Below, piece by piece: positions 35,742 to 46,305 of a DNA stretch of 64,000 bases. The position numbers were made by a program, and so were the translations under genes. The notes under the pieces were generated by a model, which had not been told where the DNA came from, ran no database searches, and saw only the letters and a list, made by a program, of their open reading frames with translations. How positions within the stretch are numbered: position 1 is the first letter of the stretch; every line of letters begins with the position of its first letter. The stretch is taken from NCBI GenBank assembly GCA_002709075.1, contig PAPV01000005.1, positions 1-64,000 of the forward strand. Reading direction: 5' to 3'. The stretch comes from Rhodospirillaceae bacterium. Its GTDB lineage: Bacteria > Pseudomonadota > Alphaproteobacteria > MPNO01 > UBA2964.

Positions 35742-37341
35742 TTTCATAATTGTAGGTGCTGGTTCTGCAGGCTGCACTTTAGCTAACCGTCTCTCCGAAG
35801 ATGATAATAATAAAGTTTTGCTGCTGGAAGCCGGAGGAAAGGACTTTGATCCGTTAATTCATGTACCTCTTGCTTTTCAAAAGATGCAGGCGTGGAAGCT
35901 TCATGACTGGGGTTATGTTTCCGAACCGATTTCTGGTTTTGAAGGCCGAAGTCTAGAAGTTAAACGCGGGAAAGTTTTAGGTGGTTCCAGTTCTATCAAT
36001 CATATGGCTTATACACGGGGACATCCGGGTGATTTTGACAGGTGGGCGAGAAACGGAGCTTCAGGGTGGTCATTTTCTGAGGTTTTACCCTACTTTAAGA
36101 AAACTGAATCTTGGGAGCTAGGAGAAACTGAAACTCGGGGTGGGGGCGGACCTGTTGGAACAGGATATGGTAAAACGCAGGACCCTTTGTATGAGGCCTG
36201 GCTGTCTGCTGCAGAGCAGGCTGGTTGGCCTTTAACTGATGATTATAATGGTTTGAATTCCGAAGGATTTGGTCGTAGCCAATACACAATTCGTAATGGC
36301 CATCGCTCATCATCCGCTAACGCTCACTTGAGACCCACAACCAAGCGAAAGAACTTATTTATAAAAACCAATTCATTGACCACCAAAATCATCATGGATA
36401 AAAAACGTGCGATAGGTGTAAAGTATTTCAAGAGGGGTGAAATTGGAGAAGCCTATGCCAATAACGAAATAGTTGTAGCAGGAGGGACTATAAATTCACC
36501 GCAAATTTTAATGTTATCGGGTATTGGTCCAGCCGACCATTTAAGAGAGTTTGGAATTGATCCAATCGTTGATTTGCCAGTCGGAAAGAATTTACAAGAT
36601 CATCAGGTATCAGATATTGCGTGGGCACGTCCTGATGGAAATGCTAGTCAGTTTAGAGAGGAAATGAGATTCGATCGGATGGTTTTCTCAATGATAAGAG
36701 CATATATTTTTCGAAGTGGTCCTGCGACAGTTCTACCCGGTGGCATGCATGCATTTATAAAAAGTTCCTCTGAGCTTGAAGTTCCAGACATTGAATTCAT
36801 GTTCCGCGGAGCACCGCTCAATGCACACTTATGGTTCCCCGGTCTAAGAAAAAAATATGTGGATGGATATGCTATTCGACCCGCAATTTTACACCCTAAA
36901 AGCCGTGGGGAGATACTTCTCCGTTCAGCAAATCCTATGGATAAAGTGAGAATATTTTATAATTTTTTGTCCAACCCAGATGATTTGGTGTCGCTCAGAA
37001 ATGCTTTTAAGATAGCACGTGAGGTAGGAAGGCAAGAAGCAATGGATCCCTTTAGAGGTGAAGAAACTGTTCCTGGCTCAGATGTAAAAAGCGATGATGA
37101 GATTGACAAATATATCCGAATGACCTGTCAAACTGTATATCACCCTGTAGCAACTTGTCCGATGGGTACTGGAGATGACGCCGTTTTGGATTGTGACCTT
37201 CGGGTAAAGGGGGTAGAGGGTTTGCGGGTTGTGGATGCTTCAGCTATGCCCGATTTAGTATCGGCGCATACTAATGCCTGCGCGCTTATGATAGGGGAAA
37301 AAGGCTCTGATATGATATTGGGAAAGCAGCCATCAGCCTAG
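35722..37341 (+). CDS. GMC-family FAD oxidoreductase (choline dehydrogenase-like)
   Basis: A 539-aa flavoprotein. FAD binding: [18 protein letters not shown] (about 7-24) and LLLEAGG. GMC signatures: [16 protein letters not shown] (about 83-98) and [17 protein letters not shown] (about 254-270). The active-site His region is [13 protein letters not shown] (about 470-482), and the end domain has [18 protein letters not shown]. It oxidises an alcohol; choline, an alkanol or polyethylene glycol are all possible. There is no betaine aldehyde dehydrogenase nearby. Its start overlaps trmJ by 20 bases, although the two functions look unrelated. Confidence 0.88.
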   Translation: MKKENYDFIIVGAGSAGCTLANRLSEDDNNKVLLLEAGGKDFDPLIHVPLAFQKMQAWKLHDWGYVSEPISGFEGRSLEVKRGKVLGGSSSINHMAYTRGHPGDFDRWARNGASGWSFSEVLPYFKKTESWELGETETRGGGGPVGTGYGKTQDPLYEAWLSAAEQAGWPLTDDYNGLNSEGFGRSQYTIRNGHRSSSANAHLRPTTKRKNLFIKTNSLTTKIIMDKKRAIGVKYFKRGEIGEAYANNEIVVAGGTINSPQILMLSGIGPADHLREFGIDPIVDLPVGKNLQDHQVSDIAWARPDGNASQFREEMRFDRMVFSMIRAYIFRSGPATVLPGGMHAFIKSSSELEVPDIEFMFRGAPLNAHLWFPGLRKKYVDGYAIRPAILHPKSRGEILLRSANPMDKVRIFYNFLSNPDDLVSLRNAFKIAREVGRQEAMDPFRGEETVPGSDVKSDDEIDKYIRMTCQTVYHPVATCPMGTGDDAVLDCDLRVKGVEGLRVVDASAMPDLVSAHTNACALMIGEKGSDMILGKQPSA

Positions 37342-37465
37342 TGTTTGTAAATAAAACTATCGCTATGAAGAAATTTAGACTTTTAAGATTTCCATGGGGA
37401 TTGTGTTTGGATTATTTTTATCAATCATCCAACTTCTTGACAAATCATTGACTTTGACGGTGTTA

Positions 37466-37557
37466 TCCTTATAGTCCCGCCCCATTCCTGAGAATGTGGA
37501 TAGCAAACTTGGTTTTTGTTTATCCCGCCGCTGGAAAACCAAATCGGACTATCAGGA
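37466..37557 (+). promoter_or_regulatory. Predicted structured leader RNA upstream of rpsD
   Basis: The sequence just ahead of rpsD can fold into a closed structure. An outer helix pairs ATAGTCC (37471-37477) with GGACTAT (37546-37552), and after one mismatch TCCT (37466-37469) with AGGA (37554-37557). Inside are a hairpin CATTC-CTGA-GAATG (37483-37496) and a second hairpin GGATA (37498-37502) with TATCC (37521-37525), extended by AAC/GTT. The element ends seven bases before the rpsD Shine-Dalgarno AGGAA. Ribosomal protein S4 is known to bind leaders of its own or operon mRNAs in other bacteria; this could be a similar control element. Confidence 0.45.
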
Positions 37558-37574
37558 CAAAAAAGGAATGAAAA

Positions 37575-38192
37575 ATGAGCAAAAGGCAAAATGCGAAGTA
37601 TAAGATTAATCGGCGTCTCATGTGTAATTTGTGGGGACGTCCAAAATCACCCTATAATACGCGAGAATACCGACCGGGAGAGCATGGACAAGCCCGCCGA
37701 AGAAAACCGTCGGATTTTGGAATACAGCTTGCAGCCAAGCAACGTCTTAAAGGTTATTATGGTAATATAACTGAAAAACAATTTCGGCGGACGTATGATG
37801 AGGCAGTGCGTAGAAGAGGTGACACATCGGAAAATTTAATTGGATTATTGGAACGTCGTCTTGATTCAGTGGTTTATCGTTTGAAATTTGTGCCCACAGT
37901 ATTTGCTGCACGCCAATTCATTAGTCACGGACATATTCTTGTAAATGGAAAAAAAGTAAATATTCCATCATACCGATTGGTTGAAGGTGATACGATCCAG
38001 TTACGTGAAAAGTCAAGAGAAATACCACAAGTGCTTGAAGCCATTGATTCTGTGGAACGGGATGTACCGGAATATTTACAGGTAGAATATAAAACGATGA
38101 AGGGTGATTTTATACGAATCCCAAAACTTGCAGATGTACCATATCCGGTTTTAATGGAACCTAACCTGGTAATTGAATTTTATTCGCGATAG
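37575..38192 (+). CDS. rpsD: 30S ribosomal protein S4
   Basis: A 205-aa full-length S4. The N-terminus [15 protein letters not shown] suits alphaproteobacterial S4. [12 protein letters not shown] (about 28-39) is the conserved early block. The S4 RNA-binding domain (about 95-160) has [15 protein letters not shown] and [17 protein letters not shown]. It binds 16S rRNA early in 30S assembly. It is a single-gene unit with SD AGGAA six bases before the ATG and a structured leader further upstream. It converges with grxD. Confidence 0.97.
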   Translation: MSKRQNAKYKINRRLMCNLWGRPKSPYNTREYRPGEHGQARRRKPSDFGIQLAAKQRLKGYYGNITEKQFRRTYDEAVRRRGDTSENLIGLLERRLDSVVYRLKFVPTVFAARQFISHGHILVNGKKVNIPSYRLVEGDTIQLREKSREIPQVLEAIDSVERDVPEYLQVEYKTMKGDFIRIPKLADVPYPVLMEPNLVIEFYSR

Positions 38193-38274
38193 ATAGTTGG
38201 TACCAAAGAAGCTGACAGATTATCCCAAAACGCATTTATTTTACCTAATAAAATCGAACAGTTGTTCAAAAAGC

Positions 38275-38628
38275 TTATTCTGTTTCCTGCTTTTGTATAT
38301 TTATCTCAATCCCTTTATCGGTAAAATATTCAATTATTTCTCCCTGCTCCGCCATCTCACGTATTATGTCACAGCCACCCGCAAATTCGCCCTTTACATA
38401 AAGTTGAGGTATAGTTGGCCAGGAAGAAAATTCTTTCACAGCCTCTCGTATTTCGGGATCAGCAAGCACGTCAACCCCCTTGAATTCAATTCCCATGTAG
38501 GTAAGAACTTGAACTACGGTTGCTGAGAAACCGCACTGAGGGAACACAGGGGTTCCCTTCATAAAAAGAACCACATCATTCCCTTCAATTTCATTCTTTA
38601 TGCGTTGAAATACTGGATTATCAGTCAT
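38275..38628 (-). CDS. grxD: Monothiol glutaredoxin, Grx4 family
   Basis: A 117-aa CGFS-type glutaredoxin. VLFMKGTPVFPQCGFSATVV (about 20-39) holds the active-site CGFS and the cis-Pro region, with WPTIPQLYVKGEFAGGCDII (about 70-89) giving the TIPQ and GGCD glutathione-binding motifs. These proteins bind a [2Fe-2S] cluster bridged with a BolA partner and act in iron-sulfur delivery. The bolA gene lies 37 bases upstream in the same operon, which supports this. It ends the leftward purS-purQ-purL-bolA-grxD series. Confidence 0.95.
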   Translation of the reverse strand: MTDNPVFQRIKNEIEGNDVVLFMKGTPVFPQCGFSATVVQVLTYMGIEFKGVDVLADPEIREAVKEFSSWPTIPQLYVKGEFAGGCDIIREMAEQGEIIEYFTDKGIEINIQKQETE

Positions 38629-38665
38629 GGCTTGAACTCCTGCGATTGAGAATTAAATTTCAGCC

Positions 38666-38896
38666 TTAAGGTGGAGAGGTTTGTAATGCCAATGCATGCA
38701 ACTCTCCTCCCATTCTTCCTTTTAATGCCTGATAAACAAGTTGATGCTGTTGGACACGGCTTTTCCCTTTGAAAGTATTAGAGATAACACATGCAGACCA
38801 ATGGTCCCCATCACCAACAAGGTCTTTAAGCGTTACCTCTGCATCCGGTATGGCTTCTTTTATCAAGCGTTCAATATTTTCTGGATCCATCGGCAT
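38666..38896 (-). CDS. bolA: BolA-family protein
   Basis: A 76-aa small BolA homologue (YrbA/IbaG size). IERLIKEAIPDAEVTLKDL begins the fold. DGDHWSACVIS (about 30-40) contains the conserved His-Trp region, and the end VYQALKGRMGGELHALAL carries the His near the C-terminus that can bind a [2Fe-2S] cluster with Grx4. It lies between purL (12 bases upstream) and grxD, an order widely kept in alphaproteobacteria. The partner is most likely GrxD. Confidence 0.93.
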   Translation of the reverse strand: MPMDPENIERLIKEAIPDAEVTLKDLVGDGDHWSACVISNTFKGKSRVQQHQLVYQALKGRMGGELHALALQTSPP

Positions 38897-38908
38897 ATTT
38901 TTTCTCCC

Positions 38909-41113
38909 TCATGCACTGTAGTCGGTTTTCATATAATTTGAGAACCAATATTCATGAGCATTTTTCAATTTGTCCAACGATATAGGTGGATGTCCTGCGA
39001 CAGTCAATGCATTACCTCCACTACGCCCTAGATATTTTACTGGAATTCCTGCGTTATCAGCGCGATCAATTATTGTGTTTGCATCTGTGGTTGCTATCAA
39101 ATATCTACTTTGATCTTCTCCAAAACAATAATGTGCTAGTTTTATCTTACCTGGGTCGAGTTTAACTTCTGCCCCACAGTTTCCTGCCAGAATCATTTCG
39201 ACTAGAGCGACCAACAGTCCACCCCCGGATAGGTCATGACAAGCACCAATAAGAGAATTTTTAATATATTTTCTCACAAAATCACCGTTGAGACGCTCAA
39301 AATGCAAGTTGACGGGTGGCGGTTCTCCAACTTCTAGTTCTCCAATTTCACGAAGCCACAAAGAAGCTCCAATATGACCTTTTGTTTCCCCTATCAAAAT
39401 TATATCAGAACTTTGAGGTAACGCGATCTTGCACATGTGTGAAATATCATCAATTACACCAACACCGCCAATTACTGGAGTTGGAAGAATTGCTGATCCA
39501 TTAGTCTCATTGTAGAGTGATACATTCCCGGACACCACTGGAAAATCAAGAAGCTTGCAGGCGTCTGCCATCCCGTCAATGCAGCCGACAAATTGCCCTA
39601 ATATTTCTGGCCGCTCGGGATTTCCAAAATTTAAATTGTCAGTTACTGCGAGTGGTTGAGCACCGGTAGCTGTGAGATTTCGCCAGGCCTCTGCGATAGC
39701 TTGTCGTCCTCCTTCGATTGGGTTGGCGTTACAATAACGCGGTGTGCAATCGGTTGTGATAGCAAGTCCTTTTTTTGTTCCATGCACGCGGATAACTGCT
39801 GCATCGCCTCCAGGACGTTGTATTGTATCTGCCATCACCATATGGTCATATTGTTCCCAAATCCATCTTCGAGAACACAAATCGGGTGACCCAATTAAAG
39901 TCAAAAGGGCCTCTTCAATCGACAAATCGCTTGCTGCAATATTTTCCGGTACTGGTAACGGTGCGGACGAGGTTTTATAAGGCCGTTCGTATACCGGCGC
40001 TTCGGACACAAGTGGCGTTATAGGTATATCGCATACAACTTTATCATTTTCTTTGAGAATTAGGTTCTGTGTGTCTGTAACTCTTCCTATCACGGCAAAA
40101 TCGAGATCCCATTTCATAAATATATTTTTAGCAATTTCCTCACAGTCCGGTTTTATAACCATGAGCATTCGTTCTTGGCTCTCTGAAAGCATTATTTCAT
40201 AAGTGGACATTCCATCTTCACGGATAGGAATTTCATTTATATCTATTTCTAGCCCAACTCCCCCTTTGGACGCCATTTCTACAGATGAGGATGTGAGACC
40301 TGCAGCTCCCATGTCCTGTATTGCTACAATCGCATTTGTTGACATTAACTCAAGGCATGCTTCTATTAGTAATTTTTCAGTGAATGGATCACCAACCTGA
40401 ACAGAAGGGCGTTTATCATTTGCGTCTTCGCCAAATTCATTAGAGGCCATTGTAGCACCATGAATCCCATCTCTACCGGTTTTCGAACCAACATAAACGA
40501 CTGGGTTGCCAACTCCTGCGGCAGCTGAATAAAAAATTTTATCTGCATTGGCAATGCCGACTGTCATTGCGTTTACCAGTATATTTCCATCGTACGCGTG
40601 ATGAAAATCACATTCGCCTCCAACAGTTGGTATGCCTACACAATTCCCATATCCTCCTATTCCTGCAATAACACCAGATAAAAGGTGTCGTGTTCTGGGG
40701 TCATCTGGATGTCCAAATCGTAGTGCATTTAAATTAGCCACTGGCCGAGCGCCCATAGTGAAAACATCACGTAAAATACCTCCTACTCCGGTAGCCGCAC
40801 CCTGGAAAGGCTCTATAAATGAGGGGTGATTGTGACTTTCCATTTTAAAAACAGCGGCCAATCCACCTCCTATATCAATAACACCAGCATTCTCTCCTGG
40901 ACCCTGAATCACCCATGGAGCCTTAGTTGGAAGACGTTTTAGCCAGTGGCGAGAGGATTTATATGAACAATGCTCACTCCACATTACTGAGAATATTCCT
41001 AACTCAATAAGGTTAGGAGAACGTTTTAAAATTGATAATAATCTTTGGTATTCATCTTTAGTCAGACCATGCTCTAGAACTAAATCCATGTTGATTATGT
41101 TCTTGCCATTCAT
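38909..41113 (-). CDS. purL: Phosphoribosylformylglycinamidine synthase II (small PurL)
   Basis: A 734-aa synthetase subunit using ATP to convert FGAR to FGAM in purine synthesis. Landmarks: [14 protein letters not shown] (about 46-59) with the catalytic His, [12 protein letters not shown] (about 71-82), [21 protein letters not shown] (about 89-109, metal and ATP site) and GGECDFH. The length is that of the small, three-protein form, which needs PurQ for ammonia and PurS as adaptor; both genes lie directly upstream. The ATG overlaps the purQ stop by four bases (ATGA). Confidence 0.96.
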   Translation of the reverse strand: MNGKNIINMDLVLEHGLTKDEYQRLLSILKRSPNLIELGIFSVMWSEHCSYKSSRHWLKRLPTKAPWVIQGPGENAGVIDIGGGLAAVFKMESHNHPSFIEPFQGAATGVGGILRDVFTMGARPVANLNALRFGHPDDPRTRHLLSGVIAGIGGYGNCVGIPTVGGECDFHHAYDGNILVNAMTVGIANADKIFYSAAAGVGNPVVYVGSKTGRDGIHGATMASNEFGEDANDKRPSVQVGDPFTEKLLIEACLELMSTNAIVAIQDMGAAGLTSSSVEMASKGGVGLEIDINEIPIREDGMSTYEIMLSESQERMLMVIKPDCEEIAKNIFMKWDLDFAVIGRVTDTQNLILKENDKVVCDIPITPLVSEAPVYERPYKTSSAPLPVPENIAASDLSIEEALLTLIGSPDLCSRRWIWEQYDHMVMADTIQRPGGDAAVIRVHGTKKGLAITTDCTPRYCNANPIEGGRQAIAEAWRNLTATGAQPLAVTDNLNFGNPERPEILGQFVGCIDGMADACKLLDFPVVSGNVSLYNETNGSAILPTPVIGGVGVIDDISHMCKIALPQSSDIILIGETKGHIGASLWLREIGELEVGEPPPVNLHFERLNGDFVRKYIKNSLIGACHDLSGGGLLVALVEMILAGNCGAEVKLDPGKIKLAHYCFGEDQSRYLIATTDANTIIDRADNAGIPVKYLGRSGGNALTVAGHPPISLDKLKNAHEYWFSNYMKTDYSA

Positions 41114-41802
41114 TTCGAAATCTTTCCGGCCAGTTTTTCAAAAAAAAGTTTGCCATCGGTGCCACCAAGAACTTTAGCCACCATTCTTTCTGGGTGAGGC
41201 ATCATTCCGAGAACGTTGCCAACATCATTCAAGACTCCGGCGATATTTTTTACAGACCCGTTGGGGTTAGCATTTTCATTGTCTATCCCCTTGCTCGTGC
41301 AATACCGAAAGGCCACACGATTATCGTTTTCAATTCGTTTGAGTGTCTCGGGATCTGTTACATAATTACCCTCATGATGAGCTATAGGCATCTTCAAAAT
41401 ATCACCCGTATTATAGCTTTGAGTGAAGAGTGCCTTATCATTTTCAACTCGCAAATGTACATCCCGGCAAATAAACTTTAAGTCGGTATTTTGTATCAGC
41501 GCTCCAGGCAATACTCCCGCTTCACACAATATTTGGAATCCATTACAAATCCCAAGAACTGGCACACCTGCTTCTGCATGTTTGATTACTTCACGAATTG
41601 CCGGTGAATGAGCAGCAATGCATCCGGCACGTAGATAATCGCCGAAAGAAAAACCGCCCGGAATAATAATTAGATCTGTTGGCCCGATTTCTGTTTCACG
41701 ATGCCAAATCATTTTGGGCTCTAACTTAAAGGTATCACGCAAACAAACTTGGATATCCCGATCACAATTTGAGCCTGGAAAAACAATTATAGTAGAATTC
41801 AT
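41110..41802 (-). CDS. purQ: FGAM synthase glutaminase subunit
   Basis: A 230-aa class I glutamine amidotransferase that feeds ammonia to Pur[11 protein letters not shown] (about 7-16) begins the family, [12 protein letters not shown] (about 49-60) follows, the nucleophile Cys is in [10 protein letters not shown] (about 84-93), and the His/Glu of the triad in MMPHPERM (about 209-216). It overlaps purS and purL by four bases at each end, giving strict coupling of the three subunits. Confidence 0.96.
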   Translation of the reverse strand: MNSTIIVFPGSNCDRDIQVCLRDTFKLEPKMIWHRETEIGPTDLIIIPGGFSFGDYLRAGCIAAHSPAIREVIKHAEAGVPVLGICNGFQILCEAGVLPGALIQNTDLKFICRDVHLRVENDKALFTQSYNTGDILKMPIAHHEGNYVTDPETLKRIENDNRVAFRYCTSKGIDNENANPNGSVKNIAGVLNDVGNVLGMMPHPERMVAKVLGGTDGKLFFEKLAGKISK

Positions 41803-42041
41803 GAGCCAATATCTATCCGGTAGTTTTCAATCACTGTATTAGCTAGCAATTTCTGGCACATTTCTTCAGCTTTGCTTTTTGCTTTTTCAGAGTTGTTCTC
41901 GCTAATTTCCAGTTCGATATATTTACCTTGTCGAACTTCTTCAACCCCAGTGAACCCTATATCTGCCAGAGTTTTTTCTATAGCCTTACCTTGCGGGTCG
42001 AGCACAGAACTTTTTAAAGTAATATAGACTAAAACTTTCAA
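41799..42041 (-). CDS. purS: FGAM synthase adaptor subunit
   Basis: An 80-aa adaptor that joins PurL and PurQ. KVLVYITLKSSVLDPQG begins the family, GKYIELEI marks the second strand, and the end TVIENYRIDI is typical. I place the start at TTG 42041: GAGGAAA lies seven bases upstream and the protein then begins exactly at the usual family N-terminus. An in-frame ATG at 42077 would add 12 unrelated residues and remove that ribosome site from use. First gene of the purS-purQ-purL-bolA-grxD operon. Confidence 0.9.
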   Translation of the reverse strand: MKVLVYITLKSSVLDPQGKAIEKTLADIGFTGVEEVRQGKYIELEISENNSEKAKSKAEEMCQKLLANTVIENYRIDIGS

Positions 42042-42276
42042 ATTATTTTCCTCATTAAATACAAAAACGCTCCTCACTATTACTCGAATCGAGCCTCTAT
42101 TAAACTTCTTTTCACGACACTAAAAGTTAGTATAAAAGTCTACGTGTTCGTTTATATTAAGCATTCAATAAAAATGGTTTAAATCTCAGGGCAATCGAAT
42201 GCCGTGCTAAATAAAACCGCAGCTTTTAATTATAATTCTCGAAGATATAATTCCTAGCTCATAATCTGTATTGGTA

Positions 42277-43035
42277 TTAATTAAGGTTGACATCATAATA
42301 GGCATTGGTCTCTTGCGGCGATTCTGAGAACTTCCAGTGTATTCTTGGTTTGCCAAAATTTGGCCCCTCAAGTGCGATAAGACTTGATGAAAGTGTACCG
42401 AATCCATTTTGTGCTGAAATAAATATGTTTTTACGCGGGTCTGCACAATTTCCATATTTTTTACCAGCTACAAGATCAATCCATTCGGACCAGTCCCCTT
42501 GTTCGGGTCTTGGTGCCGAAGCAGATTTGAAGAGGGGCAGGTAATGATTGCTTCTTGGGGACGCAACCTCATTCATCCCCAAAGCTGTAATTATCGAAAT
42601 TCCTTCCGGAATTTCAAATGCTTCAACCTTTGTAGAATCTGGCCCAGTGCTTCTAATCCACCAAGCATCTCTATTATCTGCGACGAAAAGATTAAAACTC
42701 CTGTAAGCAGCAGGCTCAAGATCGAGCAAAGCATCCATAGATGACAATGCGTCGCAATGGTCTAGCGCCTCAAGTACAAGTTCTCCTCGACTTCTTAAAC
42801 GTGGGTCAGGACCGAGTGATCCACTGCGGTTTAATATACCAGAGACGATACCATCATCATTGACCCCAAGCCACGTGCCGCCTCCAAGCTCATCCAATCC
42901 AGCAGTGACATTCTGGCGGCTTTTCCAATGCCGACCGGGGTTTTTCCATGGTCGTTTAATTGACTCATCACGATTTGCTGCGAGAAGAATTGGCCATTGA
43001 TGTTCAGGACGACGTAAAAAAACTACAGTACACAC
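42277..43035 (-). CDS. NRDE-family (TANGO2-like) protein
   Basis: A 252-aa protein with the N-terminal hallmark MCTVVFLRR and AANRDESIKRPW (about 19-30, the NRDE motif), then GGTWLGVNDDGIVSGILNR (about 52-70). Cys2 at the start suggests an N-terminal nucleophile fold, as in this family. TANGO2 relatives have been linked to heme or lipid handling, but bacterial function is unclear. It stands alone upstream of purS on the same strand, across a gap of about 235 bases. Confidence 0.88.
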   Translation of the reverse strand: MCTVVFLRRPEHQWPILLAANRDESIKRPWKNPGRHWKSRQNVTAGLDELGGGTWLGVNDDGIVSGILNRSGSLGPDPRLRSRGELVLEALDHCDALSSMDALLDLEPAAYRSFNLFVADNRDAWWIRSTGPDSTKVEAFEIPEGISIITALGMNEVASPRSNHYLPLFKSASAPRPEQGDWSEWIDLVAGKKYGNCADPRKNIFISAQNGFGTLSSSLIALEGPNFGKPRIHWKFSESPQETNAYYDVNLN

Positions 43036-43289
43036 AGTAGACTATATGTTAAATGATAATGATCTTGTTGCGGTTACAATATTAATTAATATCAACATAA
43101 AAAGAACTAGTAAAAAGATTTTATAGTGATTTTTATCGTAACACGCCTAATTTACCAAAAAAACATATATTTAGAACAAAATAGCATTGATTCTTTTTTT
43201 ATCACCGTGATGTAAGTTTAGTTTTACTGTCACTTCTGTAAAATTACCTAATAGGATTGTTGTGATCAAAATACGTAGTCTAATTGTTG

Positions 43290-44410
43290 GAAAACTTGAC
43301 CAGAATTATTTGGTTTAGTGGAAACGCTTTGAAAAAAAATAATTTTGTGACTTTGGATTGTTCACAATGCCTTGTGAAAGGCTTTAAAAGCGTAATCATA
43401 CCAAGCCTACATCGATCCAAGACGCCGCAATACCAAATTTATTGTTTGGCTCTAATTTTTTGGTCTTGCTCAAACGGGAACCGGAAAAACCGGTGCGTTT
43501 AAATTACTTATCGTCCATCTGTACGAAAATTTCAACAAACTAGGTGAAAAAAACCGCGGGCTTTTGTATTCTTACCAACGCGCGAGCGGGCCATATAAAT
43601 TGGTAATAAAATGACAGCTTATAAGTCGCGCTTGAAAATAAGACATGATGTTATTTTGGGTGGTGTCATTCAAAGTGATCAAGTAAATGCACTACGGCGT
43701 GGAGTTGACATGATTGTGGCAACGCCTGGCCGCTTATTGGATCTCAGGGGACAAAGCCATATAAAATTTTCTGAAGTTCAGTTTTGAATTTTAGATGATG
43801 CAGATCGTATACTGGATATGGTGTTTATAATGGATATACAAAATAACCATGACGCTTCCAAAGAAGCGTCAGTCCCTACTATTTTCTGCAACCTGCTTAA
43901 GAAAATCTCAGCTCTCTTTACTGATTACTTTGCAATCCTGTAAAAAAAGAAATTAAGACTCAAGTTCACCCTATATCCGAGATCGAACAACACTTTTACT
44001 ATACATCTAATTTAAGAAACGTAATCTCTTTCTAGAAAGGTTATCATATAAGAAATAATAAGAAGTTATAGTTTTCGCAAATATGAAGCACAGAACAAAT
44101 CGGTTAGCTCAGCACCCATGCAAATGCGTTATAAAAGCTAACTCTATTAACGGGAACAAATTCAGTCAGCAAGGCAGCAAATCTTAAAGCGATTTAAAAT
44201 AATGATGTCGTTTTTGATTGCCAGCGATATGCCTTCTCGCGGAATTGATATCGATAGAGTAACTCACATTATTAATTGTCATATGCCAAATGAACCTGAG
44301 TCATATATTCATAGAATAGTAAGAACCGCGCGAGCAGGCGCTGTGGCCACTTCAATTTCACTATGTACTGAGAGTAAAATAGAAATATTTTGGCCTATAT
44401 AGAAGTTTAT
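43290..44410 (+). pseudogene. DEAD-box RNA helicase pseudogene (RhlE/DeaD type)
   Basis: Fragments of all the main helicase motifs are readable in changing frames. Q-motif region PTSIQDAAIPNLLFGSNF (about 43406-43459); Walker A AQTGTGKTGAF in another frame (about 43468-43500); GGVIQSDQVNALRRGVDM then VATPGRLLDL (43659-43746); a stop, then ILDDADRILDM (about 43789-43821, DEAD changed to DDAD); LLFSAT after 43876; then SRGIDIDRVTHIIN and HRIVRTARAG (44237-44339, motifs V and VI, the latter with G changed to V). Several stops and frameshifts show it is dead. A length of about 1.1 kb suits the helicase core without its tail. Confidence 0.88.
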
Positions 44411-44606
44411 AGACGTTCTAGTAAAGATTGTTGGGGAAGTACAAAATTCAGTTTCCACGCGTAAAAAGAAAAAACTTATTACGTGACCCAAAACAGTAGA
44501 AAAGGAAAAAAAAGAGAAAATATTTTGTCTTCCTTGGAGTCCTATATTCGCTAATATTGTTTCATAAATTCCATAACAAGATACCAATTATAACAATACT
44601 ATCGAT

Positions 44607-45899
44607 TTATGAAAAAACGCGATTAAAGATCTTGTCAACTTCCTTGAGGTGATATTTTAAATCAAATAATTCGGCAAGCTGGTCCTTTTTTAGGTGAGAG
44701 GTCACATCGGTGTCGGACTCAAGCTCTATAAGAAAATCTGCTCCGGTTTTCCAAACTTTCATAGCGTTACGCTGCACGCATAAATAAGCTTCTTCTCGGC
44801 TCATGCCCGCCTGTACAAGCCCAAGTAAGACTCTTTGCGAGAATACTAGTCCGCCTAAAGACTCAAGATTTTCTTCCATTATTTCGGGGTATACCAGTAA
44901 TTTCTCAATTACCCCAGTCATGCGTGCGAGTGCAAAATCTAATGTGACTGTAGTGTCTGGGGCAATCATTCGCTCTACAGAAGAATGAGAAATATCCCGC
45001 TCGTGCCAAAGAGTCACATTCTCCATTGCTGGTACAGATGCTGACCGCACAATTCGAGCTAATCCGGTTATATTTTCACTTAGAATTGGATTCCGTTTAT
45101 GAGGCATGGCAGAAGAGCCTTTTTGTCCAGAAGAAAAAAATTCTTCTACCTCGCGGACCTCTGTCCTCTGCAAATGTCGAATTTCCACTGCTAATCGTTC
45201 CAAGCTACTTGCTATAACGCCCAAAGTAGAAAAAAACACAGCATGTCTGTCTCGAGGAATTACTTGTGTTGATATTGGTTCTACGACAAGACCAAGTTTA
45301 CCGGCTACATATTCCTCAACTCGAGGGTCTATGTTGGCAAATGTTCCTACCGCGCCTGAGATTGCACAGGTTGCTATTTCATTTCTCGCGAGGATCAATC
45401 TATCACGATTGCGTTTGAATTCTGCATAATGGCCAGCAAGTTTTAGGCCAAACGTAGTCGGCTCAGCATGAATGCCATGGCTGCGTCCGACGCATACTGT
45501 TTTCTTATGTTCGTAAGCCTGTATTTTGAGTTTATCCAAAAGTGCGTCAATATCGGCGATAAGAAGGTCGGATGCTTGTGAAAGTTGTATAGAAAGGCAT
45601 GTATCAAGAACATCGGATGAAGTCATACCCTGATGGATGAAGCGAGCATCTTCGCCGATATGCTCTGCAAGATTCGTAAGGAACGCGATGACATCATGTT
45701 TGGTTTCTCGTTCAATTTCGTCTATCCTTTCGATTTGCCATTTACCACGCTCTCTTATTGCTGTTGCGGCCGTTGCAGGTATAACTCCAAGTTTTGCTTG
45801 TGCATCGGAGGCATGAGCTTCTATTTCAAACCAGATACGAAATTTATTTTCTGGTTCCCATATTGCAGTCATTTGCGGTCGTGAGTAACGAGGAATCAT
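44607..45899 (-). CDS. purB: Adenylosuccinate lyase
   Basis: A 430-aa member of the fumarase/aspartase superfamily, making AICAR and AMP. MIPRYSRPQM is the usual start. TSSDVLDTCLS (about 88-98) and GRSHGIHAEPTTFG (about 138-151) carry catalytic residues including the His. The signature SSAMPHKRNPI (about 262-272) lies in the mobile active-site loop. Full length. It is a leftward single-gene unit between two gene ruins; purC lies divergently at 46306. Confidence 0.95.
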   Translation of the reverse strand: MIPRYSRPQMTAIWEPENKFRIWFEIEAHASDAQAKLGVIPATAATAIRERGKWQIERIDEIERETKHDVIAFLTNLAEHIGEDARFIHQGMTSSDVLDTCLSIQLSQASDLLIADIDALLDKLKIQAYEHKKTVCVGRSHGIHAEPTTFGLKLAGHYAEFKRNRDRLILARNEIATCAISGAVGTFANIDPRVEEYVAGKLGLVVEPISTQVIPRDRHAVFFSTLGVIASSLERLAVEIRHLQRTEVREVEEFFSSGQKGSSAMPHKRNPILSENITGLARIVRSASVPAMENVTLWHERDISHSSVERMIAPDTTVTLDFALARMTGVIEKLLVYPEIMEENLESLGGLVFSQRVLLGLVQAGMSREEAYLCVQRNAMKVWKTGADFLIELESDTDVTSHLKKDQLAELFDLKYHLKEVDKIFNRVFS

Positions 45900-45989
45900 C
45901 CTTTTTTGCCTTCTTATATCCCTATTGTCTGATACAATAGGAGTATATCATTTAAGTCTTTTTAGACCATAGTTTAAGTTTTTGTTAAA

Positions 45990-46190
45990 ATTGTGAGTCA
46001 ACTTCACCGTGTTTCTGTTGTTTCTTCCACATTGCAGTATATTTCCCATTAAGTGCAATTAGCTCAATGTGATTATCACGTTCAAGTATCATACCTTTTT
46101 TAAAAATTTAAAATTTTATCGGCGTCCATTACAGTTGATAAGAGGTGAGTTATAATGAGGGTAGTTTTTTCAGACGATAGGGAGCGTAAA
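45990..46190 (-). pseudogene. Remnant of an ATM1/MsbA-type ABC transporter (C-terminus)
   Basis: On the minus strand, about 46190-46105 reads RSLSSEKTTLIITHLLSTVM and then DADKILNF before a stop. After a frameshift, about 46103-45995 reads KKGMILERDNHIELIALNGK and then YTAMWKKQQK. This matches the end of the ATPase domain of exporter-type ABC proteins (RTTLVIAHRLSTxxDAD ... GxIxERGTHxELLxxNGxYAxMWxxQ). The switch His survives in ITH, but the Walker motifs are gone. It lies directly upstream of purB. Confidence 0.78.
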
Positions 46191-46305
46191 TTTTTTGCAT
46201 TAAGCTCTCCGCTTAAAAGTTGAGCCTAGATTACGCTGTGTAAGATTAATAAAATATAATCAGTGTTTTATTGATATAGGTTTTTAAAGGAGGATAGTGG
46301 CTCTT

